From assembly GCA_015069575.1 (NCBI GenBank), contig SVIH01000009.1, positions 1 to 64,000 of the forward strand: a stretch of 64,000 bases of DNA. The letters run 5' to 3'. Position 1 is the stretch's first letter, and each line of letters opens with the position of its first letter. The stretch is from Clostridiales bacterium. GTDB lineage: Bacteria; Bacillota; Clostridia; Christensenellales; QALW01. Positions 52,508 through 61,862 of this stretch are shown here, one piece after another. The notes below the pieces were generated by a model that saw only the letters and a list, made by a program, of their open reading frames with translations, was not told where the DNA came from and ran no database searches. Made by a program: the position numbers and the translations under genes.

Positions 52508-52539
52508 CTAACTGCCGACGCTTGTTCGGCAGTTTTTTT
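52508..52539 (+). terminator. Terminator after cotJC, left member of pair c
   Basis: AACTGCCGAC / GTTCGGCAGTT followed by T7. The same stem recurs at 53515-53542. Confidence 0.88.
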
Positions 52540-52615
52540 GTGCTTGCAAAAACGAAAAAATGTGATATAATCTTTGTAACTCAATGTTAAAAAACATATT
52601 AAGGAGAACAAACAA

Positions 52616-53508
52616 ATGAAAAATTTTTAGCAATAATTTTATCCATTATGCTTTTATTATCGTTTGTTGCTTGTGATGAAAGCAACAATGAAGAAGCATC
52701 ATTAACTCAAAGCCCAACTGCAACTGTTGAAGATCAAAATAACGAAAATGAAGTAACACCTACTGTTGCACCTGATAATTTAACAACTGCTGTTACTCAA
52801 ACAACAACTGCAACAAACACTCCAACAAACGCGCCAACAAATGCGCCAACAAGCGCTGTAACACCTACACCAACCGCAAAAGCGCATCAACACTCTTGGG
52901 GTGATTGGAAAAAAGAAACCAAAGCATATATTGATAAAAAGGGTAGTGAAAAGCGTGTTTGCTCAACCTGCCAGGCCACTGAAACAAGGGAAAGAACTGC
53001 AAACGCTGCGTATAATTCCTTCTATGATGGCGGATATCAGTACGTGCTTTCAAGCAACAATAATTTAACCGCATTTAATATTATGGGGTATGCCTGCCAC
53101 GAATTTCATCAGTATATGTATAAGACCACCAAAAGAACGGTTATTCTTAATGAATTAACTAAATATTTTGATATGGACGACAAAATGAAAAACGATGTTT
53201 TAGAAGATATGAAGTGGTACGAATATAACGAAGCTACTGATGAAATCATCCTTAGTTATAGCGCAGAAAGTTGTAATTTCTTATTAGAAGGATATAAGCA
53301 TCTTGGCGGTAATAAGTACGCAACCTATTATTCAGCAGAAGAATTCTACATTGAAGAAGATAATACTCAAGTTATAAGATATTACAAGATAGAAATTGAG
53401 TATAACAGAAGCAACGGCGGTGTGAACAAATTTGTTTCCGTTTATATTGTTGATGCTATACCAAACGATATTAAAGTTCCTGCTAATGGCGAATGGATTG
53501 AAGAATAA
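52616..53508 (+). pseudogene. Lipoprotein gene with a one-base frameshift in the signal peptide
   Basis: AAGGAG and ATG 52616 are followed by A5T5 and, in frame, a TAG. Adding one A would read a lipoprotein signal (Met-Lys-Lys-Phe-Leu then AIILSIMLLLSFVAC with lipobox FVAC) continuous with the 286-codon frame from 52648. The mature part has a Thr/Pro linker, an HSWGDW...CSTC segment and an unrecognised C-terminal domain of about 170 residues. It may be off by homopolymer slippage (phase variation), mutated, or a sequencing error. Confidence 0.7.
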
Positions 53509-53514
53509 AATTAT

Positions 53515-53542
53515 AACTGCCGACAATATTCGGCAGTTTTTT
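53515..53542 (+). terminator. Terminator, right member of pair c
   Basis: AACTGCCGA / TCGGCAGTT with an AT-rich loop and T6. Same stem and orientation as 52508-52539. Confidence 0.88.
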
Positions 53543-53647
53543 ATTATTAAATAACAAATGTTAACGATTTGTTAAGTAATCTTGACAAGATATATAAAAT
53601 AATATATAATTAACATAATATGCCAAATAAATTTAAAAGGTGTTTTT

Positions 53648-55510
53648 ATGAAATTTCTAAACAAAAGATTCATATCGTTAATTTACATTTTGCTTGATAT
53701 TGTTGCTGTAAGTGTTGCCTCTTTAGCAGGTGTAGTAGCAAGCGGAGCAATTAATACCATTGAAATAGGATATGGTATGTATTTGTATGCATTAATATCA
53801 AATGCAATAATAACTGTTGCGGTATTTATGATTTTTAAAATGTACAGCAACCTTGATATTTATGTAGGGGCGTTTGAAGGGCTTAAACTTACATTAAGCT
53901 GTATTGTTGTAACGATCTTGCATTATGTTGAGATGATGTTCATTTTAAAATTAGGTGAAACTGCTAATTTAGCGTATATGCTTATATTCTTCTTGTTGCT
54001 TGTTGCTTTAACAATAATACCAAGATATTTCCGCCGTTCAGTATTAGCAATAAAAAGTTATTTTGTTAACTATGCTAACGGTGACCGCACCCCTGTAATG
54101 ATTATCGGTGCAGGCGATGCAGGTGTTTCACTTTTAAAGGAAATTGAACGCACAAAGATAATTGATTATGCAGTAAAATGCTTTGTAGATGACGATGTTT
54201 CAAAAATCGGCACTTATATTGACGGTATTAAGGTTGAAGGCAATAGGGATAAGATTCCGGAACTTGTTAAAAAATATTCTATTGAAGAAATATACATAGC
54301 AATGCCTTCCTGCGGTGGCGAAATTGTTGAAGAACTTGCGCAGATAAGCAAAAAATGTGGTTGCAGGGTAAAAACTTTACCGGGTATGTATCAGTTTATC
54401 AGTGGTGAAGTTTCCATTAATAACTTTAGGGAAATAAGTATTGAAGATCTTCTTTCACGCAAAGCAGTAAGGGTTGATCTTGATAAGGTAATGGATTATG
54501 TAACAGATAAAATTGTAATGGTTACAGGCGGCGGCGGTTCAATAGGTAGTGAACTTTGCCGTCAGATAGCAAATCATAATCCGCACCAACTTATTATTGT
54601 AGATATTTATGAAAATAACGCCTATGATATACAACAGGAACTTCTAAAAACACATCCAAGTTTAAATCTTGTTACATTGATAGCATCTGTTAGAGATTCA
54701 AAACGCATGGAAAGAATTTTTGCATACTATAAACCGCAGATAGTATATCACGCTGCTGCTCATAAACATGTGCCTTTAATGGAAGAATCACCTAATGAAG
54801 CCATTAAAAACAACGTGTTTGGCACATTGAAAACTGCAAAACTTGCAGATAAATATGGCGTTAAAAAGTTTGTGCTTATTTCAACAGATAAGGCCGTTAA
54901 TCCAACAAACGTAATGGGTGCAACAAAGCGTATCTGCGAAATGATTGTTCAAAGTTATGATAAGATTTCAAATACAGAATTCGTTGCAGTTCGTTTTGGT
55001 AATGTTTTAGGCTCAAACGGAAGTGTTGTTCCTTTATTTAAAAAGCAAATCGAAGCAGGCGGACCTGTTTATGTTACGCACCCTGAAATTATTCGTTATT
55101 TTATGACTATTTCTGAAGCTGTAGCGTTAGTTATTCAGGCAGGTGCATATGCTAAAGGTGGAGAAATTTTCGTTCTTGATATGGGTAAGCCCGTAAAAAT
55201 TCTCGATTTAGCCGAAAACCTTATAAGGCTTTCAGGGTACGAACCATATAAGGATATAGAAATAAAGTTTACAGGTTTGCGTCCTGGTGAAAAACTTTAT
55301 GAAGAAATGCTTATGAGCGAGGAAGGCATGCAAGAAACAGAAAACAAGCTTATACATATCGGTAAGCCTATTGAAATGGATGAAGAAGCCTTTTTTGCAC
55401 AGCTTGATAAACTTAAAGAAGTTCTTAAAAAAGAACCTACCAATGCCCGTAAACTTATAAGCGAAATAGTTCCCACTTATACAGGAAACAGTGATTTAAC
55501 AAATGTATAA
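53648..55510 (+). CDS. Membrane nucleoside-diphosphate-sugar 4,6-dehydratase (PglF/CapD/FlaA1-like)
   Basis: 620 residues. Four membrane helices (about 8-125), a first Rossmann domain (about 148-270, MIIGAGDAGVSLLKEI), then the catalytic SDR domain (about 290-600) with VTGGGGSIGSELCRQI, AAAHKHVPLME and STDKAVNPTNVMGATKR. This family makes 4-keto-6-deoxy UDP-sugars, the first step to bacillosamine-like or fucosamine-type glycans. It overlaps the VanZ gene by 8 nt. Confidence 0.92.
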   Translation: MKFLNKRFISLIYILLDIVAVSVASLAGVVASGAINTIEIGYGMYLYALISNAIITVAVFMIFKMYSNLDIYVGAFEGLKLTLSCIVVTILHYVEMMFILKLGETANLAYMLIFFLLLVALTIIPRYFRRSVLAIKSYFVNYANGDRTPVMIIGAGDAGVSLLKEIERTKIIDYAVKCFVDDDVSKIGTYIDGIKVEGNRDKIPELVKKYSIEEIYIAMPSCGGEIVEELAQISKKCGCRVKTLPGMYQFISGEVSINNFREISIEDLLSRKAVRVDLDKVMDYVTDKIVMVTGGGGSIGSELCRQIANHNPHQLIIVDIYENNAYDIQQELLKTHPSLNLVTLIASVRDSKRMERIFAYYKPQIVYHAAAHKHVPLMEESPNEAIKNNVFGTLKTAKLADKYGVKKFVLISTDKAVNPTNVMGATKRICEMIVQSYDKISNTEFVAVRFGNVLGSNGSVVPLFKKQIEAGGPVYVTHPEIIRYFMTISEAVALVIQAGAYAKGGEIFVLDMGKPVKILDLAENLIRLSGYEPYKDIEIKFTGLRPGEKLYEEMLMSEEGMQETENKLIHIGKPIEMDEEAFFAQLDKLKEVLKKEPTNARKLISEIVPTYTGNSDLTNV

Positions 55511-55988
55511 AAAAATATTCAAGTGGGTTTTTTGGGCAACAACAGTCGCTTTAATGATTTGCATATTTTTGCTTTCGCATCAGGTAGCAAATAAATCCCA
55601 AAAAACAAGTGAAAGTTTTACAAGAACAATTCTTTCAGTATCAAAAAGTTTTAACGAATTGCCTGAAATAAAACAAACGCAGATTATTGAAAATGTTCAG
55701 TTTTCAGTTCGCAAAGCCGCTCATTTTTCAATTTATGTTGCGTTAGGCATAAGTCTGTTAAGTGCAATGTTTTTAACCTTTAAAAAGCGTTTTTTGTGGC
55801 TTTACAGTTTTATCGTTTGTGTGCTTTATGCAGTAAGTGATGAGATTCATCAACTTTTTGTTGTTGGAAGATCCTGCAAAATAGGTGATGTGTTTATTGA
55901 TTCAATGGGCGCACTTTCAGGTATTCTGATAGTTTTAATAATTACATCGTTATATAAAATTAAAAAAACAAAAAAAGCAAAACGATAA
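55503..55988 (+). CDS. VanZ-like membrane protein
   Basis: 161 residues, about four membrane segments. SVRKAAHFSIYVALGISLL and YAVSDEIHQLFVVGRSCKIGDVFIDSMGALSG are the VanZ-family signature. VanZ itself confers low-level teicoplanin resistance; most homologues have unknown roles in the envelope. It overlaps the dehydratase gene. Its last codons (Lys-Ala-Lys-Arg-stop) lie in the terminator hairpin. Confidence 0.9.
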   Translation: MYKKIFKWVFWATTVALMICIFLLSHQVANKSQKTSESFTRTILSVSKSFNELPEIKQTQIIENVQFSVRKAAHFSIYVALGISLLSAMFLTFKKRFLWLYSFIVCVLYAVSDEIHQLFVVGRSCKIGDVFIDSMGALSGILIVLIITSLYKIKKTKKAKR

Positions 55989-56001
55989 GTTTTGCTTTTT
56001 T
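55971..56001. terminator. Bidirectional terminator, left member of pair d
   Basis: AAAAAAGCAAAAC / GTTTTGCTTTTTT with loop gataa. A stretch of about 29 nt is identical to the one at 56882-56912. Confidence 0.9.
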
Positions 56002-56308
56002 ATTTCTTTAATCCTTTTGCAAGTGAAATAAGGTTTTCAAGCTGTTCGTTGCTCAACCCTTTTGCCGCATTTAAAAGTTCCTTTTCTTTAGCGGGGTTAT
56101 ATGAATTTATGTCAAAAAACTCGCAAGGTGTTATTCCTAAATATTCGCAAATATAGAAAAAAGCGGTCATCGAAGGAAAACTAACACCTGTTTCGATGTT
56201 GTTTATATAACTTGGACTCTGCCCAATAGACAAACTCATATCACGGGCAGAAACGCCTTTGTTAAGCCTTAATTGCGAAAGTCTTTGACTGAATATTTTT
56301 TTATCCAT
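56000..56308 (-). CDS. XRE family regulator
   Basis: 102 residues from ATG 56308 (GGTGA upstream). HTH: RLSQLRLNKGVSARDMSLSIGQSPSYINNIETGVSFPSMTAFFYICEYLGITPCEFF. A short helical tail (LLNAAKGLSNEQLENLISLAKGLKK) follows. Similar regulators are common in Clostridia. It is divergent from a SLOG-family gene, which it may control. Confidence 0.88.
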   Translation of the reverse strand: MDKKIFSQRLSQLRLNKGVSARDMSLSIGQSPSYINNIETGVSFPSMTAFFYICEYLGITPCEFFDINSYNPAKEKELLNAAKGLSNEQLENLISLAKGLKK

Positions 56309-56383
56309 AAAATTCACCAATCCTTCTATCTAATTGTACTATATATGATTGGCTAAAATATACAAAACATTCATTAAATTTTG

Positions 56384-56412
56384 TTGACATATCCAAATAA
56401 AATAGATAAAAT
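56384..56412 (+). promoter_or_regulatory. Promoter of the SLOG gene
   Basis: TTGACA, 17 bp, TAAAAT. Transcription would start at about 56419, giving a leader of about 30 nt to ATG 56451. Confidence 0.65.
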
Positions 56413-56450
56413 TATATTATATGAACAAATGTTTTGTTTTGAGGTCAAAA

Positions 56451-56882
56451 ATGGTATGTTCTTTTTTTGGGCATAGAGATGCGCCTGAGTCAATTAAAAC
56501 ACAAATAAAACAGTGTATAGTGAATGTTATTAAAGATAAAAATATTAATACTTTTTATGTCGGCGATAAAGGAAAGTTCGATTATATGGTATTACAGGAA
56601 TTAAGAAGTCTACAACAAGAGCATCCATATATTAAATATACAATTATTCTTTCTAAACTTCCTGATAAAAATGATAATATCTTTTGTTGCGATGAAAATA
56701 ATTCTATGTTTCCTGTTGAACTTGAAAAAACACCGCCTCGCTTTCAAATTGACAGAAGAAATATGTGGCTTATCAATAATGCAGATATTTTTATTACTTA
56801 TGTTATTCATTCTTGGGGTGGTGCAGCCAAATACAAAGAAATTGCGCAAAAGCGCGGTAAATGTGTTATAAACTTAAAATAA
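56451..56882 (+). CDS. SLOG/DUF1273-like protein
   Basis: 143 residues from ATG 56451, chosen for GAGGTC 6 nt upstream; ATG 56421 would be leaderless. MVCSFFGHRDAPESIKTQI, then GDKGKFDYMVLQELRSLQ and RRNMWLINNADIFITYVIHSWGGAAKYKEIAQKRGKCVINL fit the SLOG Rossmann superfamily (DUF1273/YpsA side). These bind nucleotides or NAD derivatives; function here is unknown. It forms a divergent pair with an XRE regulator between two identical terminators. Confidence 0.8.
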   Translation: MVCSFFGHRDAPESIKTQIKQCIVNVIKDKNINTFYVGDKGKFDYMVLQELRSLQQEHPYIKYTIILSKLPDKNDNIFCCDENNSMFPVELEKTPPRFQIDRRNMWLINNADIFITYVIHSWGGAAKYKEIAQKRGKCVINLK

Positions 56883-56912
56883 AAAAAGCAAAACGATAAG
56901 TTTTGCTTTTTG
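56882..56912. terminator. Bidirectional terminator, right member of pair d
   Basis: AAAAAAGCAAAAC / GTTTTGCTTTTT with loop gataa, same orientation as 55971-56001, between the SLOG gene and htpG. Confidence 0.9.
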
Positions 56913-56915
56913 TTT

Positions 56916-58679
56916 TTATAAACTCTTTTCAAGTAAGTTAGCGGAGTGTTCAATAAATTTAGCAACATCTTCAGGTGATAATGTGCCATTATTAAGGCGG
57001 GCAAGATCATAAACATATTTTATGCTTGATTCCTTTTTGTCGCTTTCTTCCATTTTGTTTATTGTCTGAATTAGCGTGTTATCTGTATTTAACACTAAGG
57101 TGTATTTTAAATTTCCGCCTGCGTTTAACATACCATAGTATTTTTGTGCTTCGTCCATACGGCGTGAAAATTCATCAAGCAATAAAATTGCAGGGATCTG
57201 GGCTGAAATCTTTTGCGCTTTAATTTCAACATTTTCGCCAATTTGCTTTTTAGTGTATTCGCAAAGCATATCAAATAAATGATTTTGTGTTTCATTGTTA
57301 TCAACAAGTTCGGCATCGCATCTTGCAAAACGAACAGGCGCGTTTTGCATTTCAATATGTTGCATAAACGGAATATCAAGCATACCATCTAAAACAACAA
57401 CCGTTTTGTTGGCGTTTTTAAGCATATCGATGTAGCTTGCTTGCTGGAATTTATCAGAAGTGTAATAAACCTTTTTATCTTCTTGATTTTCAAGATATTT
57501 TTCTAATGTAATATATGCATCATCGGAAGTTTTATAAATAATATAATCTTTAAGGCGTTCATCAAATTTCTGATCACGCAGGCAACCATACTTAATGAAA
57601 ACGTTTATATCATCCCAGTATTTTTCATAAGTTTCATTTTCGTTTTTAGCCATATTTACAAGGCGGTCAGCAATCTTTTTAGTAATATGATTGCTTATCT
57701 GCATAACAGTGCGGTCGTTTTGTAAAAAGCTACGGGAAACATTAAGTGGCATATCAGGGCAATCAATAACACCCTTTAAAAGCATTAAAAATTCGGGGAT
57801 AACTTCTTTAATATTATCAGCAACAAACACCTGATTATTAAACAACTTTATTTGCCCCTGAATACTATCCGGGTTTTGCGTAAGTTTGGGGAAATAGATA
57901 ATACCCTTTAAGTTGAAAGGATAATCAACATTTAAATGAATCCAGAACAGAGGGTCGTTAAAATCAGTAAATACTTTATGATAAAATTCTTTATATTCTT
58001 CTTCAGTAACCTCGTTTGGTTTTTTAAGCCAAAGGGGGTTAGTTTCGTTTATAGGCTTATCTTCGTTATTACCTGTTAAAATAATATCAACGGGCATAAA
58101 GCCGCAGTATTTATTCAACACAGATAAAACGGAAAAGTTCTCAGAAAATTCTTTACTTTCTTCGTTTAAATAAAGAGTAATCTCAGTTCCTGTATCGGTT
58201 TTATCTGAATCAGAAATCGTGTATTCATCACTGCCATCGCTTTCCCACAAAACTGCAATAGCATCAGTATATGATTTAGTGTTAATGGTAACCTTATCTG
58301 CAACCATAAATGCAGAATAAAATCCTAAACCAAAATGACCAATAATTGTGTTGCCTGCATCCTCATACTTTTCCAAAAAGTCTGCCGCGCCTGAAAAAGC
58401 AACCTGATTAATATATTTTTCTACTTCTTCCTTGCTCATACCGATACCGTTATCTTTAAAAGTAAGGGTAGAGGCATCTTTATTGCAAGTTACAATAACC
58501 TTATAATTTTCTTGTTCTTGGGCTGAACCCATTTGTACAAGTTTTTTATATTTTTGAATAGCATCAACGCCGTTAGAAACAAGTTCGCGGATAAAAATAT
58601 CGCGATCGCTATAAAGCCATTTTTTAATTATAGGCATTAAGTTATCTGAATTTACTGAAATCTTTCCTGTTTCTTTCAT
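56916..58679 (-). CDS. htpG: Molecular chaperone HtpG (Hsp90)
   Basis: 587 residues. GHKL ATPase domain with IRELVSNGVDAIQKYKKL, DNGIGMSKEEV and IGHFGLGFYSAFMV. Middle domain with LFNNQVFVADN and FLQNDRTVMQISNHITKK. A short C-terminal dimerisation domain. It is somewhat shorter than E. coli HtpG (624). It starts 1 nt after coaX ends, so it is the last gene of a panT-like/coaX/htpG operon. Confidence 0.95.
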   Translation of the reverse strand: MKETGKISVNSDNLMPIIKKWLYSDRDIFIRELVSNGVDAIQKYKKLVQMGSAQEQENYKVIVTCNKDASTLTFKDNGIGMSKEEVEKYINQVAFSGAADFLEKYEDAGNTIIGHFGLGFYSAFMVADKVTINTKSYTDAIAVLWESDGSDEYTISDSDKTDTGTEITLYLNEESKEFSENFSVLSVLNKYCGFMPVDIILTGNNEDKPINETNPLWLKKPNEVTEEEYKEFYHKVFTDFNDPLFWIHLNVDYPFNLKGIIYFPKLTQNPDSIQGQIKLFNNQVFVADNIKEVIPEFLMLLKGVIDCPDMPLNVSRSFLQNDRTVMQISNHITKKIADRLVNMAKNENETYEKYWDDINVFIKYGCLRDQKFDERLKDYIIYKTSDDAYITLEKYLENQEDKKVYYTSDKFQQASYIDMLKNANKTVVVLDGMLDIPFMQHIEMQNAPVRFARCDAELVDNNETQNHLFDMLCEYTKKQIGENVEIKAQKISAQIPAILLLDEFSRRMDEAQKYYGMLNAGGNLKYTLVLNTDNTLIQTINKMEESDKKESSIKYVYDLARLNNGTLSPEDVAKFIEHSANLLEKSL

Positions 58680-58680
58680 T

Positions 58681-59457
58681 TTATTTACCGTCCTTGTTCA
58701 TATTGTAAATAAGCCTTAAACCTTCTAAAGTAAGGCGTGAATCAACGATATCAATAGCCTTTGTGTGTACTGCAATAGTCTTTGCAAGTCCGCCTGTTGC
58801 TATAACTTTAGCATTTTCAAAGCCTTTTTCCTGTTTCATTTTTTCGATAATATATTCAATCTGACCGATATAGCCATATAAAAGACCTGCCTGCATACAT
58901 TGTACGGTGTTTTTACCTATAACGCTTTGGGGCAGATTAAGTGCGATAGGCGGTAAATTTGCTGCCCTTTCGCTTAACGCATCAGAAGAAACCTTTACAC
59001 CTGCTAAAATGCAACCACCTAAAAATTCGTTTTTCTCATTTGTTGCACAAATGGTAGTGGCAGTACCAAAATCAATAGTGATAACAGGTCCGCCGTAGCG
59101 TTTTATGGCAGAAACACTGTCACAGATAATATCTCCGCCTGTTTCTTTGGGGTTATCAATCTTTATGTTTAAGCCTGTTTTTATGCCTGCGCCCACAATT
59201 ATAGGCTTTTTGTGAATATAATCTGTAAGCATATGCTCGATCGTAAAGTTTATTGCAGGCACAACAGAAGACATAATTATGCCTTCAATCTGGTCAGGAG
59301 TAATGTCGCTTGTTTTAAGCATTTCCATTGTGGTGATGCCGTATTCATCACTTGTCTTTCTTAAATCGGTGGACATACGCCAGGTGCCCTTTAATTTATC
59401 GTTTTCAAACACACCAAGTTTTACGTTGGTGTTACCAATATCAAGTACAAGAATCAT
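58681..59457 (-). CDS. coaX: Type III pantothenate kinase
   Basis: 258 residues. ASKHA-fold motifs: MILVLDIGNTNVKLGVFEND at the N-terminus, GADI-like GGDIICDSV, ITIDFGTATTICA and GGCILAGVKVSSDAL. It phosphorylates pantothenate, the first step to coenzyme A, and is a K+-dependent cytosolic enzyme. It starts immediately after the stop of the ECF transporter gene (TAAATG), supporting pantothenate as that transporter's substrate. Confidence 0.95.
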   Translation of the reverse strand: MILVLDIGNTNVKLGVFENDKLKGTWRMSTDLRKTSDEYGITTMEMLKTSDITPDQIEGIIMSSVVPAINFTIEHMLTDYIHKKPIIVGAGIKTGLNIKIDNPKETGGDIICDSVSAIKRYGGPVITIDFGTATTICATNEKNEFLGGCILAGVKVSSDALSERAANLPPIALNLPQSVIGKNTVQCMQAGLLYGYIGQIEYIIEKMKQEKGFENAKVIATGGLAKTIAVHTKAIDIVDSRLTLEGLRLIYNMNKDGK

Positions 59458-60030
59458 TTATTTTACCTTCTTAATTTCTTTTAAGTTTAAAAGCCTTACA
59501 ATTGCAGGGCTTAAAATTATATTAAATAAAAGTTCAAAAACAAAGTTAATTAAGCCAAGCCCTGTTATAAAGAACATAACAAGGTCACCGCCACCAGCCC
59601 ATTCTTTAATTGCATCCATAAAGAACGTAAAGCAACCTAATAAGAATACACCTGTGTTTACAACAGGACAAACGATTGCCGCAATAACAACTGCAAGGTA
59701 TTTGTTTTTATTTTCCAGCGCCTTATAGGCAAGCCCTGAAAATAAACCTGCAAAAGTTCCTTTTAAAAGAACGGTAATAATTGTGCCGAAAACATCAATA
59801 GCTAAGAACGAAGCCGCATCGCCGTTTAAAAGCACTACCATACCAAACACAAAGCCAAGCCATGTTCCAAGTCCAACACCGCCAACTGCTGCGCCGATAA
59901 CAATAGGAACAAGCACCAAACTTACCTGGAACATGCCAAACCTAATAAACGCCCCCATAAATTGCAAAATAATAACAAGTGCAGTAAGGGCAGCGCCTAT
60001 TGTAAGAGTTCTAGTTGATAATTTTTTCAT
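59458..60030 (-). CDS. ECF transporter S component, probably pantothenate (PanT-like)
   Basis: 190 residues, about six membrane segments. FQVSLVLVPIVIGAAVGGVGLGTWLGFVFGMVVLL is typical of the ECF S-component fold that docks on the shared EcfT-EcfA module. Direct coupling to coaX (stop and start adjacent) argues for pantothenate uptake. An S component for another vitamin is possible. GGAGGT precedes the ATG. Confidence 0.85.
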   Translation of the reverse strand: MKKLSTRTLTIGAALTALVIILQFMGAFIRFGMFQVSLVLVPIVIGAAVGGVGLGTWLGFVFGMVVLLNGDAASFLAIDVFGTIITVLLKGTFAGLFSGLAYKALENKNKYLAVVIAAIVCPVVNTGVFLLGCFTFFMDAIKEWAGGGDLVMFFITGLGLINFVFELLFNIILSPAIVRLLNLKEIKKVK

Positions 60031-60191
60031 TTTTCTACCTCCATTTTGCTTCCTTTAAGGATAGCCTATGAATTAAATTTTTTTATAGTTTTTTTGTTTT
60101 ATGCTCTCCTTAAAAGGTAGAACTAAAACCTGAACTATAAAGATATTATATATCTAATATATAATTATTGCAATCAATTTTTATTTTAAAC

Positions 60192-60221
60192 AAAAAAAGA
60201 ACTGCAAGAACAGTTCTTTTT
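60192..60221 (-). terminator. Terminator after the glycan operon
   Basis: AAAGAACTG / CAGTTCTTT with loop caagaa; A tract on the left serves as T tract for the leftward operon. Confidence 0.85.
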
Positions 60222-60225
60222 GTAT

Positions 60226-61152
60226 TTATTTGTTTTTACCATTTCTTATTGTGCGGATAACATATAACGGACGACCTTTACTTTGCATAAATATGTTACC
60301 AACATATATACCAACAAGACCGATAGACATTTCAATGATTCCACCGAAAAAGCATAAAACAACAATGGTGCTTGTCCAACCTGAAAGGGTGTTTGAAATA
60401 AAATAATTAATTATTAATCCTAGCGCACCCAAAAGTGAAAGAATGGTAATTATAAAGCCTAAAAGAACGGTGAACCTCAAAACTTTATCTGATTGTGAAA
60501 CCAGTATCTCCATGGCCATTTTCATGCGTTTTTTAAAGTTGTAAGAAGATTTACCTTCATGGCGGTCGTTATGTTCAACATCAATGGAAGTTTGCTTAAA
60601 ACCAAGCCATTTAATATATGCAACATAAGCTCTGTGAGATTCGCGCATTGAACAATAAACATCAACAACTTTGCGCTTAACAATACTAAAATTGCAAATT
60701 GCAGGATCATATTTTGTATCTGTTGCAAAAGAATATATTGAATAAAACATTTTTGAAATCAATATTTTCAGACCGGAGTCTTTTCTTACAGCACGGCGGG
60801 CAAAAACCACATCATAACCTTCCTGCGCCTTGTTATAAAGGTTAATAATTTCCTCAGGCCTATCCTGAAGGTCACAATCCATAACAACAACCCAATCGCC
60901 TTGAGATTTATCAAGCCCTGCGCAGATTGCATATATTTGTCCAAAATTACGGGATAATTCAATACCAACAACTTTTTTATCCTTTTCACAGATTTCTTCA
61001 ATTACTTCCCATGAATTCTGCGGGCAGAAATCGTTTACAAGAATAATCTCATAATCGTTTGTAATTTTCAAAAGTGATTCGGTTAAACGGCGGTGCAGTT
61101 CGTTAAGCGCTGCACGGCAACCATATACAGGTACAATAACAGAAATATCCAT
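60226..61152 (-). CDS. Family 2 glycosyltransferase, DPM1/GtrB-like
   Basis: 308 residues. GT-A domain (1-225) with ISVIVPVYGCRAALNELHRRL, the DxD-type VVMDCDLQDRPEEI and RDSGLK segments. Two C-terminal membrane helices (about 230-255 and 265-290) match GtrB/DPMS-like enzymes, which transfer a sugar from a nucleotide to undecaprenyl phosphate. It is last in the operon with two small SMR/EamA-like transporters, which could flip the lipid-linked sugar. Confidence 0.9.
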   Translation of the reverse strand: MDISVIVPVYGCRAALNELHRRLTESLLKITNDYEIILVNDFCPQNSWEVIEEICEKDKKVVGIELSRNFGQIYAICAGLDKSQGDWVVVMDCDLQDRPEEIINLYNKAQEGYDVVFARRAVRKDSGLKILISKMFYSIYSFATDTKYDPAICNFSIVKRKVVDVYCSMRESHRAYVAYIKWLGFKQTSIDVEHNDRHEGKSSYNFKKRMKMAMEILVSQSDKVLRFTVLLGFIITILSLLGALGLIINYFISNTLSGWTSTIVVLCFFGGIIEMSIGLVGIYVGNIFMQSKGRPLYVIRTIRNGKNK

Positions 61153-61162
61153 TTTTTACTCC

Positions 61163-61513
61163 TTAGAAATTAAGATAAAAAACGATTATTCCGATAACAA
61201 CAAGTGCGTTACCGATAATCTTTTTAAAAGTTAATTTTTCTTTAAAAAAGAAAAAAGAAAGAACTGTAACAAGTGCGGGACCTATTGCTTCGATAACTGG
61301 CGCATCTTTATATTCAAGACCGATTCTATAAGCAACAATAGGCAAAATCATAGAAACAAGCATAAGCGCATAGCCCGAAATAACATATAAGTTAAGATAC
61401 TCTCTTATAGCAGAAGAATAATTTTTCTTAGCACCTGTTTTTAATAGAATTTGCGATGAAGATGATATTATCACTGAACCGCACATTAGTAAAATTCCCC
61501 AAAACTTACCCAT
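61163..61513 (-). CDS. Small EamA/SMR-like membrane protein, second of a pair
   Basis: About 116 residues, four helices. IGLEYKDAPVIEAIGPALVTVLSFFFFKEKLTFKKIIGNALVVIGIIV is the conserved end of EamA/SMR proteins. It begins inside the 3' end of its partner gene. Paired short SMR-like proteins (as ArnE and ArnF) flip undecaprenyl-linked sugars. ATG 61513 is preferred over GTG 61519. Confidence 0.8.
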   Translation of the reverse strand: MGKFWGILLMCGSVIISSSSQILLKTGAKKNYSSAIREYLNLYVISGYALMLVSMILPIVAYRIGLEYKDAPVIEAIGPALVTVLSFFFFKEKLTFKKIIGNALVVIGIIVFYLNF

Positions 61514-61862
61514 TATCACTATTTACTATCAACGTGCCGATAACGATGATAATTACTCCTATAATATTTGAAAAATGAATGCTTTCTTTAAAAATAAGAA
61601 AAGCCCATAGCATTGACCAGCAAAGCGCAAGGGATCTGTTAACATATGCTACTGAAAGATCAACGCGTTTTATTATTTGTTGCCATACTATTGCATAAAT
61701 ACCTAAAACAAAAAATTCGCAACCAAACCAAAGTATAAATCCTAATGAAAGAAATTGATAATTGCTTGCAAACCTTCCGCAAACACCGGCAAGGGTATAT
61801 ATAATAACAGCAAACTGTAAGAATAACATCATAGGAAGATTTATCTTTTTACTATTACTCAT
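61506..61862 (-). CDS. Small EamA/SMR-like membrane protein, first of a pair
   Basis: 118 residues, four helices. DLSVAYVNRSLALCWSMLWAFLIFKESIHFSNIIGVIIIVIGTLIV is the SMR/EamA C-terminal half. It overlaps the upstream ATP-grasp gene by 4 nt and the downstream partner by several. With its partner it probably forms an ArnEF-like heterodimer for lipid-linked sugar translocation; substrate inferred from context. Confidence 0.8.
   Translation of the reverse strand: MSNSKKINLPMMLFLQFAVIIYTLAGVCGRFASNYQFLSLGFILWFGCEFFVLGIYAIVWQQIIKRVDLSVAYVNRSLALCWSMLWAFLIFKESIHFSNIIGVIIIVIGTLIVNSDNG

Noticed and set aside
60031-60190. Possible preQ1-type riboswitch before the ECF transporter
   Set aside because: A short AGGT/ACCT hairpin and an A-rich tail are present, but the CUAGC-type loop and pseudoknot complement of preQ1 aptamers are not. 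The coaX linkage points to pantothenate.
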